From contig HF996044.1 of assembly GCA_000432515.1 (NCBI GenBank), positions 153,554 to 174,304 on the forward strand: DNA of 20,751 bases, given 5' to 3'. The position numbers were made by a program, and so were the translations under genes. The notes beneath the pieces were generated by a model that had not been told where the DNA came from, made no database searches, and saw only the letters and a list, made by a program, of their open reading frames with translations. How positions within the stretch are numbered: position 1 is the stretch's first letter; each line of letters starts with the position of its first letter. This stretch comes from Bacteroides sp. CAG:545. GTDB lineage: Bacteria > Bacteroidota > Bacteroidia > Bacteroidales > UBA932. Below are positions 1 to 7,545 of this stretch, piece after piece.

Positions 1-2241
1 TACTGACCCGCTCATGGCAGCGCTTACAGAAGCTGCAGCTGTGGTCCTATTCAATCCGTTGGCAGCAAGTTTCACCCTGTCGAAATCCACCTGATACTCA
101 GGAGTGTACTGGTCACGGCTCAGAGTAACCTGGGCAAATGACTGGTCTGCGAGCATCCTGGCCTGGATATCCTTGGCCACGCGGTCCGTGGTAGCGAAGT
201 CATAGCCGTAGATTTCCACATCTACGGTAGCGGCACCGCCCATACCGCCCATACCCTCGGTCACGGTTCCTTTATGGATTTCCGGATATTCCCGGATATC
301 GGCACGGATAATGTCGGCGATTTCACTTGCAGAACGCTTACGAAGTTCCATACTTCCGAGGTTGATGTTCATTGATATGACATTGGAACCGTTGGTCTGC
401 ATACTTGCAAACGCATTGTCGGAGTCAGCCTGACCGTAGGTGTAGCTGCAGATCTTGATTTCAGGAACCTGCTCACGGACACGGTTATAGAAGTTGCGGG
501 CAAACTCTCCTGTCACTTCCTGAGACGTACCGGCATTGAGCTCGATAGACACTGTCAGACGGCCCTGGTCGGAATGAGGGAAGTACTCGCTCTTGATATG
601 CGGTCCGAGAAGGGCCAGCACAGCCACAAATATAGCCAATGCGCTGAATACCACGGTCTTTCTATGACGGACAGCCCAGTTGATGATGTATGCATACCCT
701 TCAGATATCGCATTCAGAGCCTTGTCGATAGGCGTAAAGAATATCTTGTAGAGCTTGCTGTCATGCCTCTTGTTGCTGAGCATTCTTGAGCAGAGCATCG
801 GAACGAGAGCCACAGAAGAAGCCAATGACACGAACATGATGATGCTGACGATCCAGCCCAACTGACGGAACATGATTCCTGACATACCGGTAACGAGAGT
901 CAGAGGGAGGAACACTGCGAGCATTGTCAATGTAGAGGCCACAATGGAAATACCCACTTCCTCTGTTCCGTGGATTGCTGCCTGCTTAGGCTTTTCACCT
1001 CTCTCCAAGTGCGTGGTGATGTTCTCCAATGCCACGATGGCATCATCGACGACCATACCGATAGCGATGGAAAGGGCCGACATTGATATGATATTCAATG
1101 TGTTGCCTGTAGCGAACAGGTACACGAGGGATGCAAGCAGTGAGATAGGGATGGTCAGGACAATGATAAGTGTCGCTCTCCATCTTCCGAGGAAGACATA
1201 TACCACAAGCATGACGAGGATGAATGTGATGATGATGGTCTCCTTCAGGGAGTTGATACTGTTGATGATATTGTCCGAACTGTCCACGACGGTCTCGATA
1301 TGAATATCGGTAGGCAGTGTCTTTTCTATTTTCTTGAGTTCGTTCTTGATGCCTTTGATGACGTTCACCGTATTGGTTCCGCTCTGCTTCTGGATTACGA
1401 TCTGCGCAGAACGTCTGCCGTTGGTGACTGCTTCCTGCTCTTTCTCCTGCTGGCCGTCCCTGACGGTAGCCACGTCCTTCAGATAGACAGCGTCGCCGTT
1501 CTTGTAGCCGACCACGATATTGAGCAGCTCTGACGGGTCTTTGAACTCCTTCTGGATACGGAGGGAGTATGACTCGGAGCCTATGTCAATGTTACCGCTC
1601 GGCACGTTCCTGTTTTCTGAAGAAATGATTCCGGAAACAGTGGCGATGGACAGACCGTAAGCCTGAAGCTTGTTAGGGTCGCAATACACCTGAATCTCAC
1701 GGGTAGGAGCACCTGTCACTGACACGGTACCTACGCCTTTCACTCTGGCAAGCGGTGTGGAAACCTTGTCGTCCAAGATCTTGTCCAAGCCCGGAAGGCT
1801 TTCCTCTGCCGTTGCGGAAAGGATGAGGATAGGCATGTCATCTGCACTGAACTTGAAGATGACAGGAGTAGTGGCCTGGTCTGGCAATGAAGAGTTGATC
1901 ATGTCCAGTTTGTCACGGACATCATTGGTCGCCTCCTCTATATCTACACCGTAGTTGAATTCAAGAATAAGAATGGAAATGTTCTCCTTTGATCTGGAGG
2001 TCAGATCCTTGAGGTTGCTGACTCCGTTGAGTCCGTTTTCAAGAACCTTGGTCAGGTTCGTCTCGACGTCCGCCGCACTTGCTCCAGGATACGAAGACAT
2101 GACCATTATGACATTCGCATCGAAGTCCGGATACTGGGCTATGGACGTTTTCATGAACGAGAACACGCCGAAAATTGCAAAAGCTATGAAAACCAATGCA
2201 GTAGTGACCGGCTTGTTCACCGCTGTTTTATATATACTCAT
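1..2241 (-). CDS. RND efflux pump, AcrB/HAE1-type inner-membrane transporter (3' end beyond window)
   Basis: An open frame of 747 codons starts at ATG 2241 and runs off the left edge, so roughly 70% of a typical ~1030-residue pump is present. The N terminus (MSIYKTAVNKPVTTALVF) is the usual RND first membrane helix, followed by a periplasmic porter domain with SSYPGASAADVE near residue 50. The paired acidic residues of helix 4 that carry protons in this family are visible as GMVVDDAIVALEN, with Asp399 and Asp400. The second half of the repeat begins near residue 520 (AVRHRKTVVFSALAIF). Family knowledge says such pumps take drugs, dyes, bile acids or lipids from the inner membrane or periplasm and pass them to an outer-membrane channel using proton flux; the substrate cannot be read from sequence. 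It follows the adaptor gene by 42 nt and is surely co-transcribed with it. Confidence 0.95.
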   Translation of the reverse strand, partial: MSIYKTAVNKPVTTALVFIAFAIFGVFSFMKTSIAQYPDFDANVIMVMSSYPGASAADVETNLTKVLENGLNGVSNLKDLTSRSKENISILILEFNYGVDIEEATNDVRDKLDMINSSLPDQATTPVIFKFSADDMPILILSATAEESLPGLDKILDDKVSTPLARVKGVGTVSVTGAPTREIQVYCDPNKLQAYGLSIATVSGIISSENRNVPSGNIDIGSESYSLRIQKEFKDPSELLNIVVGYKNGDAVYLKDVATVRDGQQEKEQEAVTNGRRSAQIVIQKQSGTNTVNVIKGIKNELKKIEKTLPTDIHIETVVDSSDNIINSINSLKETIIITFILVMLVVYVFLGRWRATLIIVLTIPISLLASLVYLFATGNTLNIISMSALSIAIGMVVDDAIVALENITTHLERGEKPKQAAIHGTEEVGISIVASTLTMLAVFLPLTLVTGMSGIMFRQLGWIVSIIMFVSLASSVALVPMLCSRMLSNKRHDSKLYKIFFTPIDKALNAISEGYAYIINWAVRHRKTVVFSALAIFVAVLALLGPHIKSEYFPHSDQGRLTVSIELNAGTSQEVTGEFARNFYNRVREQVPEIKICSYTYGQADSDNAFASMQTNGSNVISMNINLGSMELRKRSASEIADIIRADIREYPEIHKGTVTEGMGGMGGAATVDVEIYGYDFATTDRVAKDIQARMLADQSFAQVTLSRDQYTPEYQVDFDRVKLAANGLNRTTAAASVSAAMSGSV

Positions 2242-2283
2242 TTGATTCTGATTTAGAAATTACATGAAGTGTGGACTGCCGGA

Positions 2284-3318
2284 CTATTCCTGGACATTGA
2301 CCTTCTCGCCATTTCTCAGGCTTGACTGTCCCTTGACAACCACTTTGTCTCCTTCTTTGAGTCCGCTGAGGATTTCATATTTTTCGTCGAAGTGCCTTCC
2401 GAGGGTAATTACAGCTTCTTTTACAGTTCCGTCTTCCTGAAGCACGAACACTGTCCTGACACCTGAGCCCTGCTGTTTTACTACTGAGCCGTCAGGTACT
2501 GTCACATTGTGAATAGCGCCGAAGTTGATGGTGACTCTGGAGTACATGCCCGGTCTGAGCTGACGGTCGGCATTTGCGACATTGACCTCAACTGTGAAGG
2601 TATGTGTGGAGGCCTGCATCGTAGGGAAGATTCTGGCGATATGGCCTGTGAATGTCTTTCCAGGAAGAGCGTCTGCGGTCAATGTGACCTTGTCGTTTTT
2701 CTTGACTTTGGTATAGTCGCTCTCTGATACGCCTACATACAGTTTCACCGGTGTAATCTGCTGAACCACATAGAGAGGCTGACCTGTGTACATGTCACCC
2801 TTGTCATAGTTTCTCGCGGTAATCACGCCGCTGATAGGCGAGCGCAATATGGTATTCTCAAGAAGATTGTTGTATTGGCTGCGGGTAACATTGTATTTGA
2901 GTTCCATCGCATCGAAATCCGACTTGGAAACGCCGCCCTGCTCGTACAGGCTCTTGATACGGCTGAATTCCAAAGAATCGTTTGCCAATGAGAGCTTGGA
3001 CTGGTTCAGGCTCAAGTCGTCCATTCTGGCAACTATCTGTCCAGTTTTCACGAAATCACCTACTTCCACGTAGATGTGCTTGATTCTGGACGGGCTCTGA
3101 GGTGCTATGTTGTTTGTTGCATAAGGCTCTACCGTAGAGGTATATACGTCTGACTGAGGGATGTCTTCAGCTGCTACTGACATGACCTGGACATTGCTCA
3201 GTTTCACTTCCTGCTGCACATCCTGCTGACCTTCTGTCTTGGAGGTGTTGTTTCCGCAGCTTGCCGCCATCACGACTGCAGATGCGTAAATGATAGTTCT
3301 GAATTTCATATTTTTCAT
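2284..3318 (-). CDS. HlyD/AcrA-family periplasmic adaptor lipoprotein
   Basis: 344 residues, the normal size for an RND membrane-fusion protein. The N terminus is a lipoprotein signal peptide ending in AAS-Cys21, so the protein is probably anchored by a lipid in the inner membrane. Two half-lipoyl segments flank a coiled-coil hairpin: IKHIYVEVGDFVKTG near residues 79-93 and LRSPISGVITARNYDKGD near 158-175, with the coiled coil (SLANDSLEFSRIKSLYEQGG) between them. A beta-barrel segment containing LRPGMYSRVTI lies near 257-267. The adaptor bridges the pump and the TolC-like channel. It lies between those two genes, 7 nt after the TolC-like gene stops and 42 nt before the pump starts, the classic operon order in Bacteroidota. 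A second in-frame ATG at codon 4 is possible; codon 1 keeps a better basic N terminus. Confidence 0.93.
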   Translation of the reverse strand: MKNMKFRTIIYASAVVMAASCGNNTSKTEGQQDVQQEVKLSNVQVMSVAAEDIPQSDVYTSTVEPYATNNIAPQSPSRIKHIYVEVGDFVKTGQIVARMDDLSLNQSKLSLANDSLEFSRIKSLYEQGGVSKSDFDAMELKYNVTRSQYNNLLENTILRSPISGVITARNYDKGDMYTGQPLYVVQQITPVKLYVGVSESDYTKVKKNDKVTLTADALPGKTFTGHIARIFPTMQASTHTFTVEVNVANADRQLRPGMYSRVTINFGAIHNVTVPDGSVVKQQGSGVRTVFVLQEDGTVKEAVITLGRHFDEKYEILSGLKEGDKVVVKGQSSLRNGEKVNVQE

Positions 3319-3325
3319 TGTCTTA

Positions 3326-4351
3326 TTATCTGTTGTTCAAATCCACGTTACCGTTTTCGTCTATAAAATCATGGCCGAGAACCTGCTCAAGGCTTGATTT
3401 CGCTACCATATAACTGTATATGCTCTGAGATTCGCCGAGTTTCGCCTGTGTAAGTGCGAGCTGGGCATCGTTGAGTTCAGTGATCGTACTGCGTCCCACG
3501 TTATATGATTTGGTGGCGATGTCATATGCCTTCTGCGCTGTCTCCACGGCTTCTTTTGCTGCTGCGCAACTCTTCATCTGGGTCTCCATCGTGTTCAGAT
3601 ACTGTCTGATGGCGATTTTCAGCTGACGTTCCGTGTCATTGACCTGGATGGCAAGCTCTGAAGCCTGGACTTTCGCCTGGCGCACATCGTTCAGACGTTT
3701 TCCGCCTGAGAATATCGGGATGTTCAGGCTGAGGCCCACATAAGAATACGGGGTCCATCTGTAGTCGCTGAACTTGAAGTCATTGGTCATCGCATTCATA
3801 CTGTATGAGAATGTGAGGGCGAGTGACGGAATGTAGGCGTACTGCTGGAGTTTTACCGTTTCTGCGAGCTGGTCTGCCTGGATCGCCAACTGACGCATTG
3901 TCGAGTTGTGGTCCAAGTTCATTATATCGGTGCCATTCTCCAGTGCCATCTCACCTGTGTAATCTTCAAGTGAGCCGGCCACGTCGATGTTCTGGTCGAG
4001 CTCCACGCCCATGACCGCCTTCAACTGCCACAATGACAGAACTACTGAACTTTCTGCGTTATATACGTTCGGAATCGCGCTTGCTACAGTAGATTTCGCT
4101 CTGGTATATTCCAGCTCAGAGGCTTTCTGCGCATTGTAACGCATCTCCGTCTGCTTGAAGTTTTCCACAGCATTGGCATACACGTCTTTATAGACATTGA
4201 GCGCTTCCTTTGCAAGAAGGGCTGCATAGTATGACTGCTTTACCTGTGTAACCATTTCAAGACGTGATGAACGTGCCTTCTCGACTGCGAGTTCCACGCT
4301 CTTTCCTGAAATTTTCAGACTTTTCCACAACTGGGCATTGACAAGAGGCAT
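3326..4351 (-). CDS. TolC-family outer-membrane channel, C-terminal fragment of a frameshifted gene
   Basis: 341 codons from the first ATG, but the frame stays open further upstream and encodes a clear family continuation (GRWNTYNAGVSASMPLVNAQ), so ATG 4351 is probably not a true start. The protein shows the outer-membrane efflux protein (OEP) pattern: long helices rich in Ala, Gln and Lys, and a second repeat with TPYSYVGLSLNIPIFSGGKR near residues 201-219, followed by helices ending in SLEQVLGHD. This fragment carries most of both OEP repeats but no signal peptide; those residues are in the upstream fragment in another frame. As written it would not be exported. The adaptor gene starts 7 nt after its stop, so translation coupling in the operon may be affected. 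See the 38-bp repeat at 4419-4494 for the cause of the break. Confidence 0.85.
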   Translation of the reverse strand: MPLVNAQLWKSLKISGKSVELAVEKARSSRLEMVTQVKQSYYAALLAKEALNVYKDVYANAVENFKQTEMRYNAQKASELEYTRAKSTVASAIPNVYNAESSVVLSLWQLKAVMGVELDQNIDVAGSLEDYTGEMALENGTDIMNLDHNSTMRQLAIQADQLAETVKLQQYAYIPSLALTFSYSMNAMTNDFKFSDYRWTPYSYVGLSLNIPIFSGGKRLNDVRQAKVQASELAIQVNDTERQLKIAIRQYLNTMETQMKSCAAAKEAVETAQKAYDIATKSYNVGRSTITELNDAQLALTQAKLGESQSIYSYMVAKSSLEQVLGHDFIDENGNVDLNNR

Positions 4352-4389
4352 TGACGCGGATACTCCGGCATTGTAGGTGTTCCAACGTC

Positions 4390-4839
4390 CTACTTCGATG
4401 CCTCCTCCTGTAGGGACACTCGATGTTTCCGTGGATGAGGAACCTGAATCCGCCGCTCCGTTGTTTCCGTGGATGAGGAACCGGAATCCGTCGCTCCCGA
4501 ATCTGTCTTTCCGGAATCTGAAGACGAGCCGCCTCCCATGATCTTGCTCATGTCCATATCCATATACATAACCTGCTTCTTGATGGTTCTCATGAAAGAG
4601 GCTGTCAGGTCAATCTGTGGAAATAAAGATGCATAAGTACCTTTCTTGGCATAACCGGCGCGTTCAATTTCCTTGTCCGCGACTCTTACCGAAGCGTTTT
4701 CACTCAACGCGATTTTAAGGGCATCTTCCAATGTAATGACTGTCGCTGTCTGCGTGCTGTCCGCTTCCTGTGCTACTGCCTTTGCGGACCAACTGACCGA
4801 GATTGCAATCAACAGCAAGCTCGGAATCCATTTTTTCAT
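4390..4839 (-). CDS. TolC-family outer-membrane channel, N-terminal fragment of the same frameshifted gene
   Basis: 149 codons. A signal peptide (MKKWIPSLLLIAISVSWSAKAVAQ) is followed by the standard OEP opening, TLEDALKIALSENASV, near residues 36-51, and YASLFPQIDLTASF near 74-87. A Ser/Gly/Asp/Thr-rich linker follows (SDSGKTDSGATDSGSSSTET, residues about 108-127). The frame then leaves the family: the last ~25 residues are Arg- and Pro-rich and unlike an outer-membrane protein. The true continuation lies in the next frame from about position 4455 downward. This is the first gene of the efflux operon. No consensus TAnnTTTG promoter was found in the 147 nt upstream, so the promoter is not assigned. 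Either this strain lacks a working channel in the operon, the locus switches by repeat contraction, or there is a sequencing or assembly error. Confidence 0.85.
   Translation of the reverse strand: MKKWIPSLLLIAISVSWSAKAVAQEADSTQTATVITLEDALKIALSENASVRVADKEIERAGYAKKGTYASLFPQIDLTASFMRTIKKQVMYMDMDMSKIMGGGSSSDSGKTDSGATDSGSSSTETTERRIQVPHPRKHRVSLQEEASK
4419..4494 (-). repeat. Imperfect 38-bp tandem duplication inside the tolC-like gene
   Basis: Two adjacent units, 4457-4494 and 4419-4456, share an exact 21-nt core (4462-4482 and 4424-4444) and differ at about five positions outside it. The period is 38, which is not a multiple of three. Upstream of the repeat the coding frame is that of ATG 4839; downstream it is that of the C-terminal fragment. 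The span 3326-4839 is 1514 nt, and subtracting 38 gives 1476, which is exactly 492 codons, so loss of one unit rejoins the two frames. Both units encode DSGSSSTET, each in its own frame. Confidence 0.9.
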
Positions 4840-4986
4840 ACTCTAACTATTTACTTTTCTTTACAATTTTCTATAACCAACTCGGCGGCGATAATTGCAA
4901 AGCACATACCAGATTTGTGTACAAAATGACATTTTTTATTGCAATTATGTTCTAAAGGTCGACTATTTGTTAAGTTCAAGGACTAT

Positions 4987-5895
4987 TTAAGCCAATGACT
5001 TGGCGTAATGTGTCTTTTCCTTGTGTTTCCCATCGTCCGGACGCACTATTGCCGCAGGTTGTTTCCTCACGAATGCATAGACGAGGAAACCGACGCCTAT
5101 GAGGATGAACGGAATGCTCAGAACCTGTCCCATATTGAGGACCATATTGTCCTCGAACGCCACCTGAGGCTCCTTGATGAATTCTATCAGAAATCTCATT
5201 CCGAAGCAGACGATGAAGAATATGCCGATAAATGTGCCTCTATACAGTTTGTCGAGTTTGTATCTGTACATCCATATCAGGACTATTCCCAATATGAGAT
5301 AGCTGAGCGCCTCATAAATCTGTGTAGGATGTTTCGGCTCGGTTTCGTGCCGCAAATCGAATATGAATCCCCAAGGAAGAGATGTCACGTCGCCGTAAAT
5401 CTCTGAGTTCATCAGATTTCCGAGGCGGATGAATGTGGCTGCGAATGCCACGGCTATACACAGCCTGTCAAGCAGCCATACGAAGTGGAAATGGTTTTTC
5501 TTGCCGTAATGATGTGCGTACCAGAGCATTGCAAAGAAGAGGACAATGGTTCCCCCGTGGCTTGCGAGTCCGCCTTTCCACGGCATGAATATCTCTAGAA
5601 AGCCTTGCCAGCTGCCGAAATAGTAGTCCGGCTGGTAGAAGATGCAATGCCCTAGTCTGGCGCCTACTATCGTGGCTATCAGGAGGGTATAGAGCAATGA
5701 ATCCAACAGGTTCTCCGAGACGCCTTCTCTTCTGAAAAACCATCTGAAGATGTACCATCCCAAGACGAAGCCTGATACGAACAGTATGGAATACCATCTG
5801 AGGCCGAATGAGCCGATATGGAAAATGACAGGATCCACATGCCAGTGGACAAACAACATTTCGAACATATGTAAATATATTAATAAGTAGTCCAT
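4987..5895 (-). CDS. lgt: Prolipoprotein diacylglyceryl transferase
   Basis: Lgt is an integral inner-membrane enzyme that moves diacylglycerol from phosphatidylglycerol to the lipobox cysteine of prolipoproteins, the first step of lipoprotein maturation. The 302-residue frame has about seven hydrophobic segments and the family motifs: GLRWYSILF (31-39), KGGLASHGG (107-115, including the conserved His), RLGNLMNSEIYGD (157-169, matching the Lgt signature with its essential Arg and the Asn and Glu/Gly pattern), KHPTQIYEA (188-196) and RFLIEFIKEPQ (234-244). Three in-frame ATGs exist, at 5895, 5868 and 5859. Homologues usually begin near MLFVHW, so the start at 5859 is plausible; a -7 box at 5937-5944 allows any of them. 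It stands alone on this strand. At least three lipoproteins in this window would be its substrates. Confidence 0.96.
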   Translation of the reverse strand: MDYLLIYLHMFEMLFVHWHVDPVIFHIGSFGLRWYSILFVSGFVLGWYIFRWFFRREGVSENLLDSLLYTLLIATIVGARLGHCIFYQPDYYFGSWQGFLEIFMPWKGGLASHGGTIVLFFAMLWYAHHYGKKNHFHFVWLLDRLCIAVAFAATFIRLGNLMNSEIYGDVTSLPWGFIFDLRHETEPKHPTQIYEALSYLILGIVLIWMYRYKLDKLYRGTFIGIFFIVCFGMRFLIEFIKEPQVAFEDNMVLNMGQVLSIPFILIGVGFLVYAFVRKQPAAIVRPDDGKHKEKTHYAKSLA

Positions 5896-5936
5896 GCCGG
5901 CTGTCCGTTCACAACCTCGTTAGACCTAATAACTTA

Positions 5937-5944
5937 CAAATTTA
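5937..5944 (-). promoter_or_regulatory. Bacteroidales -7 box for lgt
   Basis: On the minus strand this reads TAAATTTG, an exact TAnnTTTG. It sits about 42 nt before the upstream ATG of lgt. No TTTG was seen 19-21 nt upstream, so the -33 half is missing or degenerate. Confidence 0.5.
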
Positions 5945-5973
5945 CGCATATTTTCGGATTTCTCTTTATTTCG

Positions 5974-6047
5974 CCCAAGTATTCCACCTGCACGACTGAG
6001 TGAAAACAGTCCTGTCACCCAAGTATTCCACCTGCACGACTGAGTGA
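5974..6047. repeat. Two exact 30-bp direct repeats, period 44
   Basis: Copies at 5974-6003 and 6018-6047 are identical over 30 bp (beginning CCCAAGTATTCCACCTG) and are separated by 14 nt. They lie in the 464-bp gap between lgt and the fimbrillin gene. On the minus strand each copy contains AGGTGGAATACTTGGG, which resembles the AGGTGGAACnACTCGG cores of the large array at 19863-20304. Two copies with a short spacer are not a CRISPR. Confidence 0.85.
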
Positions 6048-6103
6048 GAATTCGCATTGTGTCTAGTCCTGAAAAAGGTTACCGATTGAACAATAAGCAG
6101 TAA

Positions 6104-6216
6104 GGCGCACCACGCAACAGACTGACTATGAACATATTAAGCATTTTCAGAGTTACAGGATCGCCAACTCTGAAAATGCATACATCATTGAATATTAAGT
6201 TATTGCGTGTCGCGCC
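6104..6216. repeat. 113-bp palindromic intergenic element, copy A
   Basis: The element is symmetric about position 6160. The inner arms GCATTTTCAGAGTT (6141-6154) and AACTCTGAAAATGC (6166-6179) are a perfect 14-bp inverted repeat with an 11-nt loop. The outer arms GGCGCACCACGCAA (6104-6117) and TTGCGTGTCGCGCC (6203-6216) pair at 12 of 14 positions. The 23-nt stretches between inner and outer arms do not pair well but are equal in length. A second element of exactly the same length and symmetry lies at 20318-20430. It sits downstream of the fimbrillin gene and could act as a transcription barrier. The rest of the gap 5896-6359 shows only the 30-bp repeats and the lgt -7 box. Short open frames across it on both strands are not convincing genes. 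Confidence 0.8.
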
Positions 6217-6359
6217 CCGAGCACTCCTCTTCACATCATACACACAAAACCACAAGCACGGATACGTCACACTTCATACAAACACGGAATGTCACGCTTC
6301 ACAGCGTCCAAACCTACCGCAGTTCATAGCCACGCGCGACGCTTGCTTCCTCAACTTGC

Positions 6360-7244
6360 TTAGTCACCCCAAAAACCGCCGCCTTCGGCTTCCTCTAAAC
6401 CACATTCACACAGGACATCATAAACTTTGCCTGCCTCTATATATTTGGTAGCGTAAAAATCAATCCTCCTATGAAATGTCATAAATGGATCATAAGAACT
6501 ACCTATCCCAAGACCTTCAGGCATAGAAGCTAAATAATTCATAGCAGGAACCATAACATACCTGTATCCTACAGAACCTTTACCATATTCCGAGGAGCCT
6601 TTCTCTGCAGGTGTCTCAAGATTAATCGAAAGCCTGATCCAATACTTGCTGCTCGAATCAAACCCGGCATTGCCGAAATCCTCACTCACCTGTGCCTTTG
6701 CAAAATCCAACACAACCCGATTTGCCGCATTGGCAGTATGATTCACACACTTCAGACGAAGTATAGCACAGTTATGCTTGAACGCAAACGAGAGAGCACC
6801 CTCTTTCAGTTCAGATGTCGCGGTCATAACATCGTAAGCGGAAATGTTATCCGCTTCGCCATTCTGCTTGCTGAAGTCAATGTCGATTTTCCCGTCAGGA
6901 TTCAATGTGGCAGCAGAACCGTACAGGCCTGTAAATGGAGTAGATACGGAAACACCTTCCGGAACGGACTCTGCAGTAAACGAAGTACCTGCGGCAGTTT
7001 TGCTGAAGACGACAGGTGCTGTCCCGCCATCATAATATGCCCTGAAAGACTCGGCGGTATCCCATGATACTTTCGCACCTGTCTTATCACCATAATTTCC
7101 GACTTCATACACCGTCCTGGTAGCATCGGACGAAATATAGGCATTGGCACACAAAGTCTCACCTGCAGTCTGAGCACCCTCTTTGTTACAAGCCACGACT
7201 GTCAGTGCGGCAAGACAAAGGACAGAATAATATACTCTTTTCAT
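6360..7244 (-). CDS. Fimbrillin-family surface lipoprotein
   Basis: 294 residues from ATG 7244. The N terminus is a lipoprotein signal peptide, MKRVYYSVLCLAALTVVAC, with the lipobox VVA-Cys19. The mature part has the layout of Bacteroidales fimbrillin-like proteins: a DATRTVYE stretch soon after the lipid Cys, a Trp in KVSWDTAESFRAYY, a central KHNCAILRLKCVN strand and a C-terminal KVYDVLCECGL strand. Family members are pilus subunits or surface-anchored accessory proteins; which one this is cannot be told. The upstream ATG at 7259 overlaps the stop of the preceding small ORF, but the strong Shine-Dalgarno-like GGGAGGAGAA lies between the two ATGs and just before 7244, so 7244 is preferred. 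The C-terminal tail after the last strand (GLEEAEGGGFWGD) is short and acidic. It is co-transcribed with the small ORF from the promoter at 7496-7528. Confidence 0.8.
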   Translation of the reverse strand: MKRVYYSVLCLAALTVVACNKEGAQTAGETLCANAYISSDATRTVYEVGNYGDKTGAKVSWDTAESFRAYYDGGTAPVVFSKTAAGTSFTAESVPEGVSVSTPFTGLYGSAATLNPDGKIDIDFSKQNGEADNISAYDVMTATSELKEGALSFAFKHNCAILRLKCVNHTANAANRVVLDFAKAQVSEDFGNAGFDSSSKYWIRLSINLETPAEKGSSEYGKGSVGYRYVMVPAMNYLASMPEGLGIGSSYDPFMTFHRRIDFYATKYIEAGKVYDVLCECGLEEAEGGGFWGD

Positions 7245-7256
7245 AAGTTCTCCTCC
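7245..7256 (-). promoter_or_regulatory. Strong ribosome-binding site deciding the fimbrillin start
   Basis: The minus strand reads GGGAGGAGAACTT directly before ATG 7244. Such a clear purine-rich site is uncommon in Bacteroidota and argues for 7244 over the ATG at 7259, which would place this site inside the coding region. Confidence 0.6.
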
Positions 7257-7258
7257 CA

Positions 7259-7423
7259 TTAAAGCATTCCACCGTATTCGAAATCCTCAGGGTCTTCTGT
7301 ATATGAAGGCGACCCTACCGACAGACTGCTGCTGCAGAACGAGCCTTCTGAAACAATATTGAAGACGCTTACTTTCGGCGCTTCATAGCACGCTGGCTTT
7401 CCAAAATCTGTTTTGTAATTCAT
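7259..7423 (-). CDS. 54-residue Bacteroidales small protein preceding the fimbrillin gene
   Basis: ATG 7423 opens a 54-codon frame (starting MNYKTDFGKPACYEAPKVSV, ending EDPEDFEYGGML) whose TAA overlaps the first possible ATG of the next gene as TAATG. It lies behind a good promoter with a leader of about 65 nt. The layout is a short N-terminal part, a central VSVFNIVSEGSFCSSS segment (residues 18-33) with Cys12 and Cys30, and an acidic-aromatic C-terminal end. I recognise this layout (a strand followed by SEG..C and a tail like EDFEYGG) from small unannotated Bacteroidales proteins encoded next to surface lipoproteins; that is recollection, not a search result. There is no signal peptide or membrane segment. 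The function is unknown. The tight overlap suggests translational coupling with the lipoprotein. Confidence 0.7.
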   Translation of the reverse strand: MNYKTDFGKPACYEAPKVSVFNIVSEGSFCSSSLSVGSPSYTEDPEDFEYGGML

Positions 7424-7495
7424 CTCTTTACTTTACTTTTTTTTGATACGATAGCGGCTGTGACAGCGACGCCATACGACATGATTATCGACCGG

Positions 7496-7528
7496 CAAAG
7501 GTATGTCCGAGGAGATTCCCTTGCCAAA
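7496..7528 (-). promoter_or_regulatory. Bacteroidales sigma-ABfr-type promoter of the small ORF-fimbrillin operon
   Basis: On the minus strand a TTTG (7525-7528) is followed after 21 nt by TACCTTTG (7496-7503), matching TTTG-N19-21-TAnnTTTG in full. Transcription should begin near 7489, giving a leader of about 65 nt to ATG 7423. It is the best promoter in the window. Confidence 0.75.
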
Positions 7529-7545
7529 AAATCTTTGTAAAGAAA

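Noticed and set aside
4390..4500. Programmed ribosomal frameshift joining the two tolC fragments
   Set aside because: No slippery heptamer or downstream pseudoknot was seen, and the 38-bp duplication explains the break fully.
5468..5797. A 109-codon frame inside lgt on the same strand
   Set aside because: An alternate frame of a well-supported gene with an Arg-rich shadow composition.
6079..6451. Open frames on both strands over palindrome copy A (63 and 107 codons)
   Set aside because: They cross the stem arms of the palindrome and overlap the end of the fimbrillin gene; the peptides only reflect the inverted repeat. The similarity to the peptides at 20285-20625 comes from the shared element.
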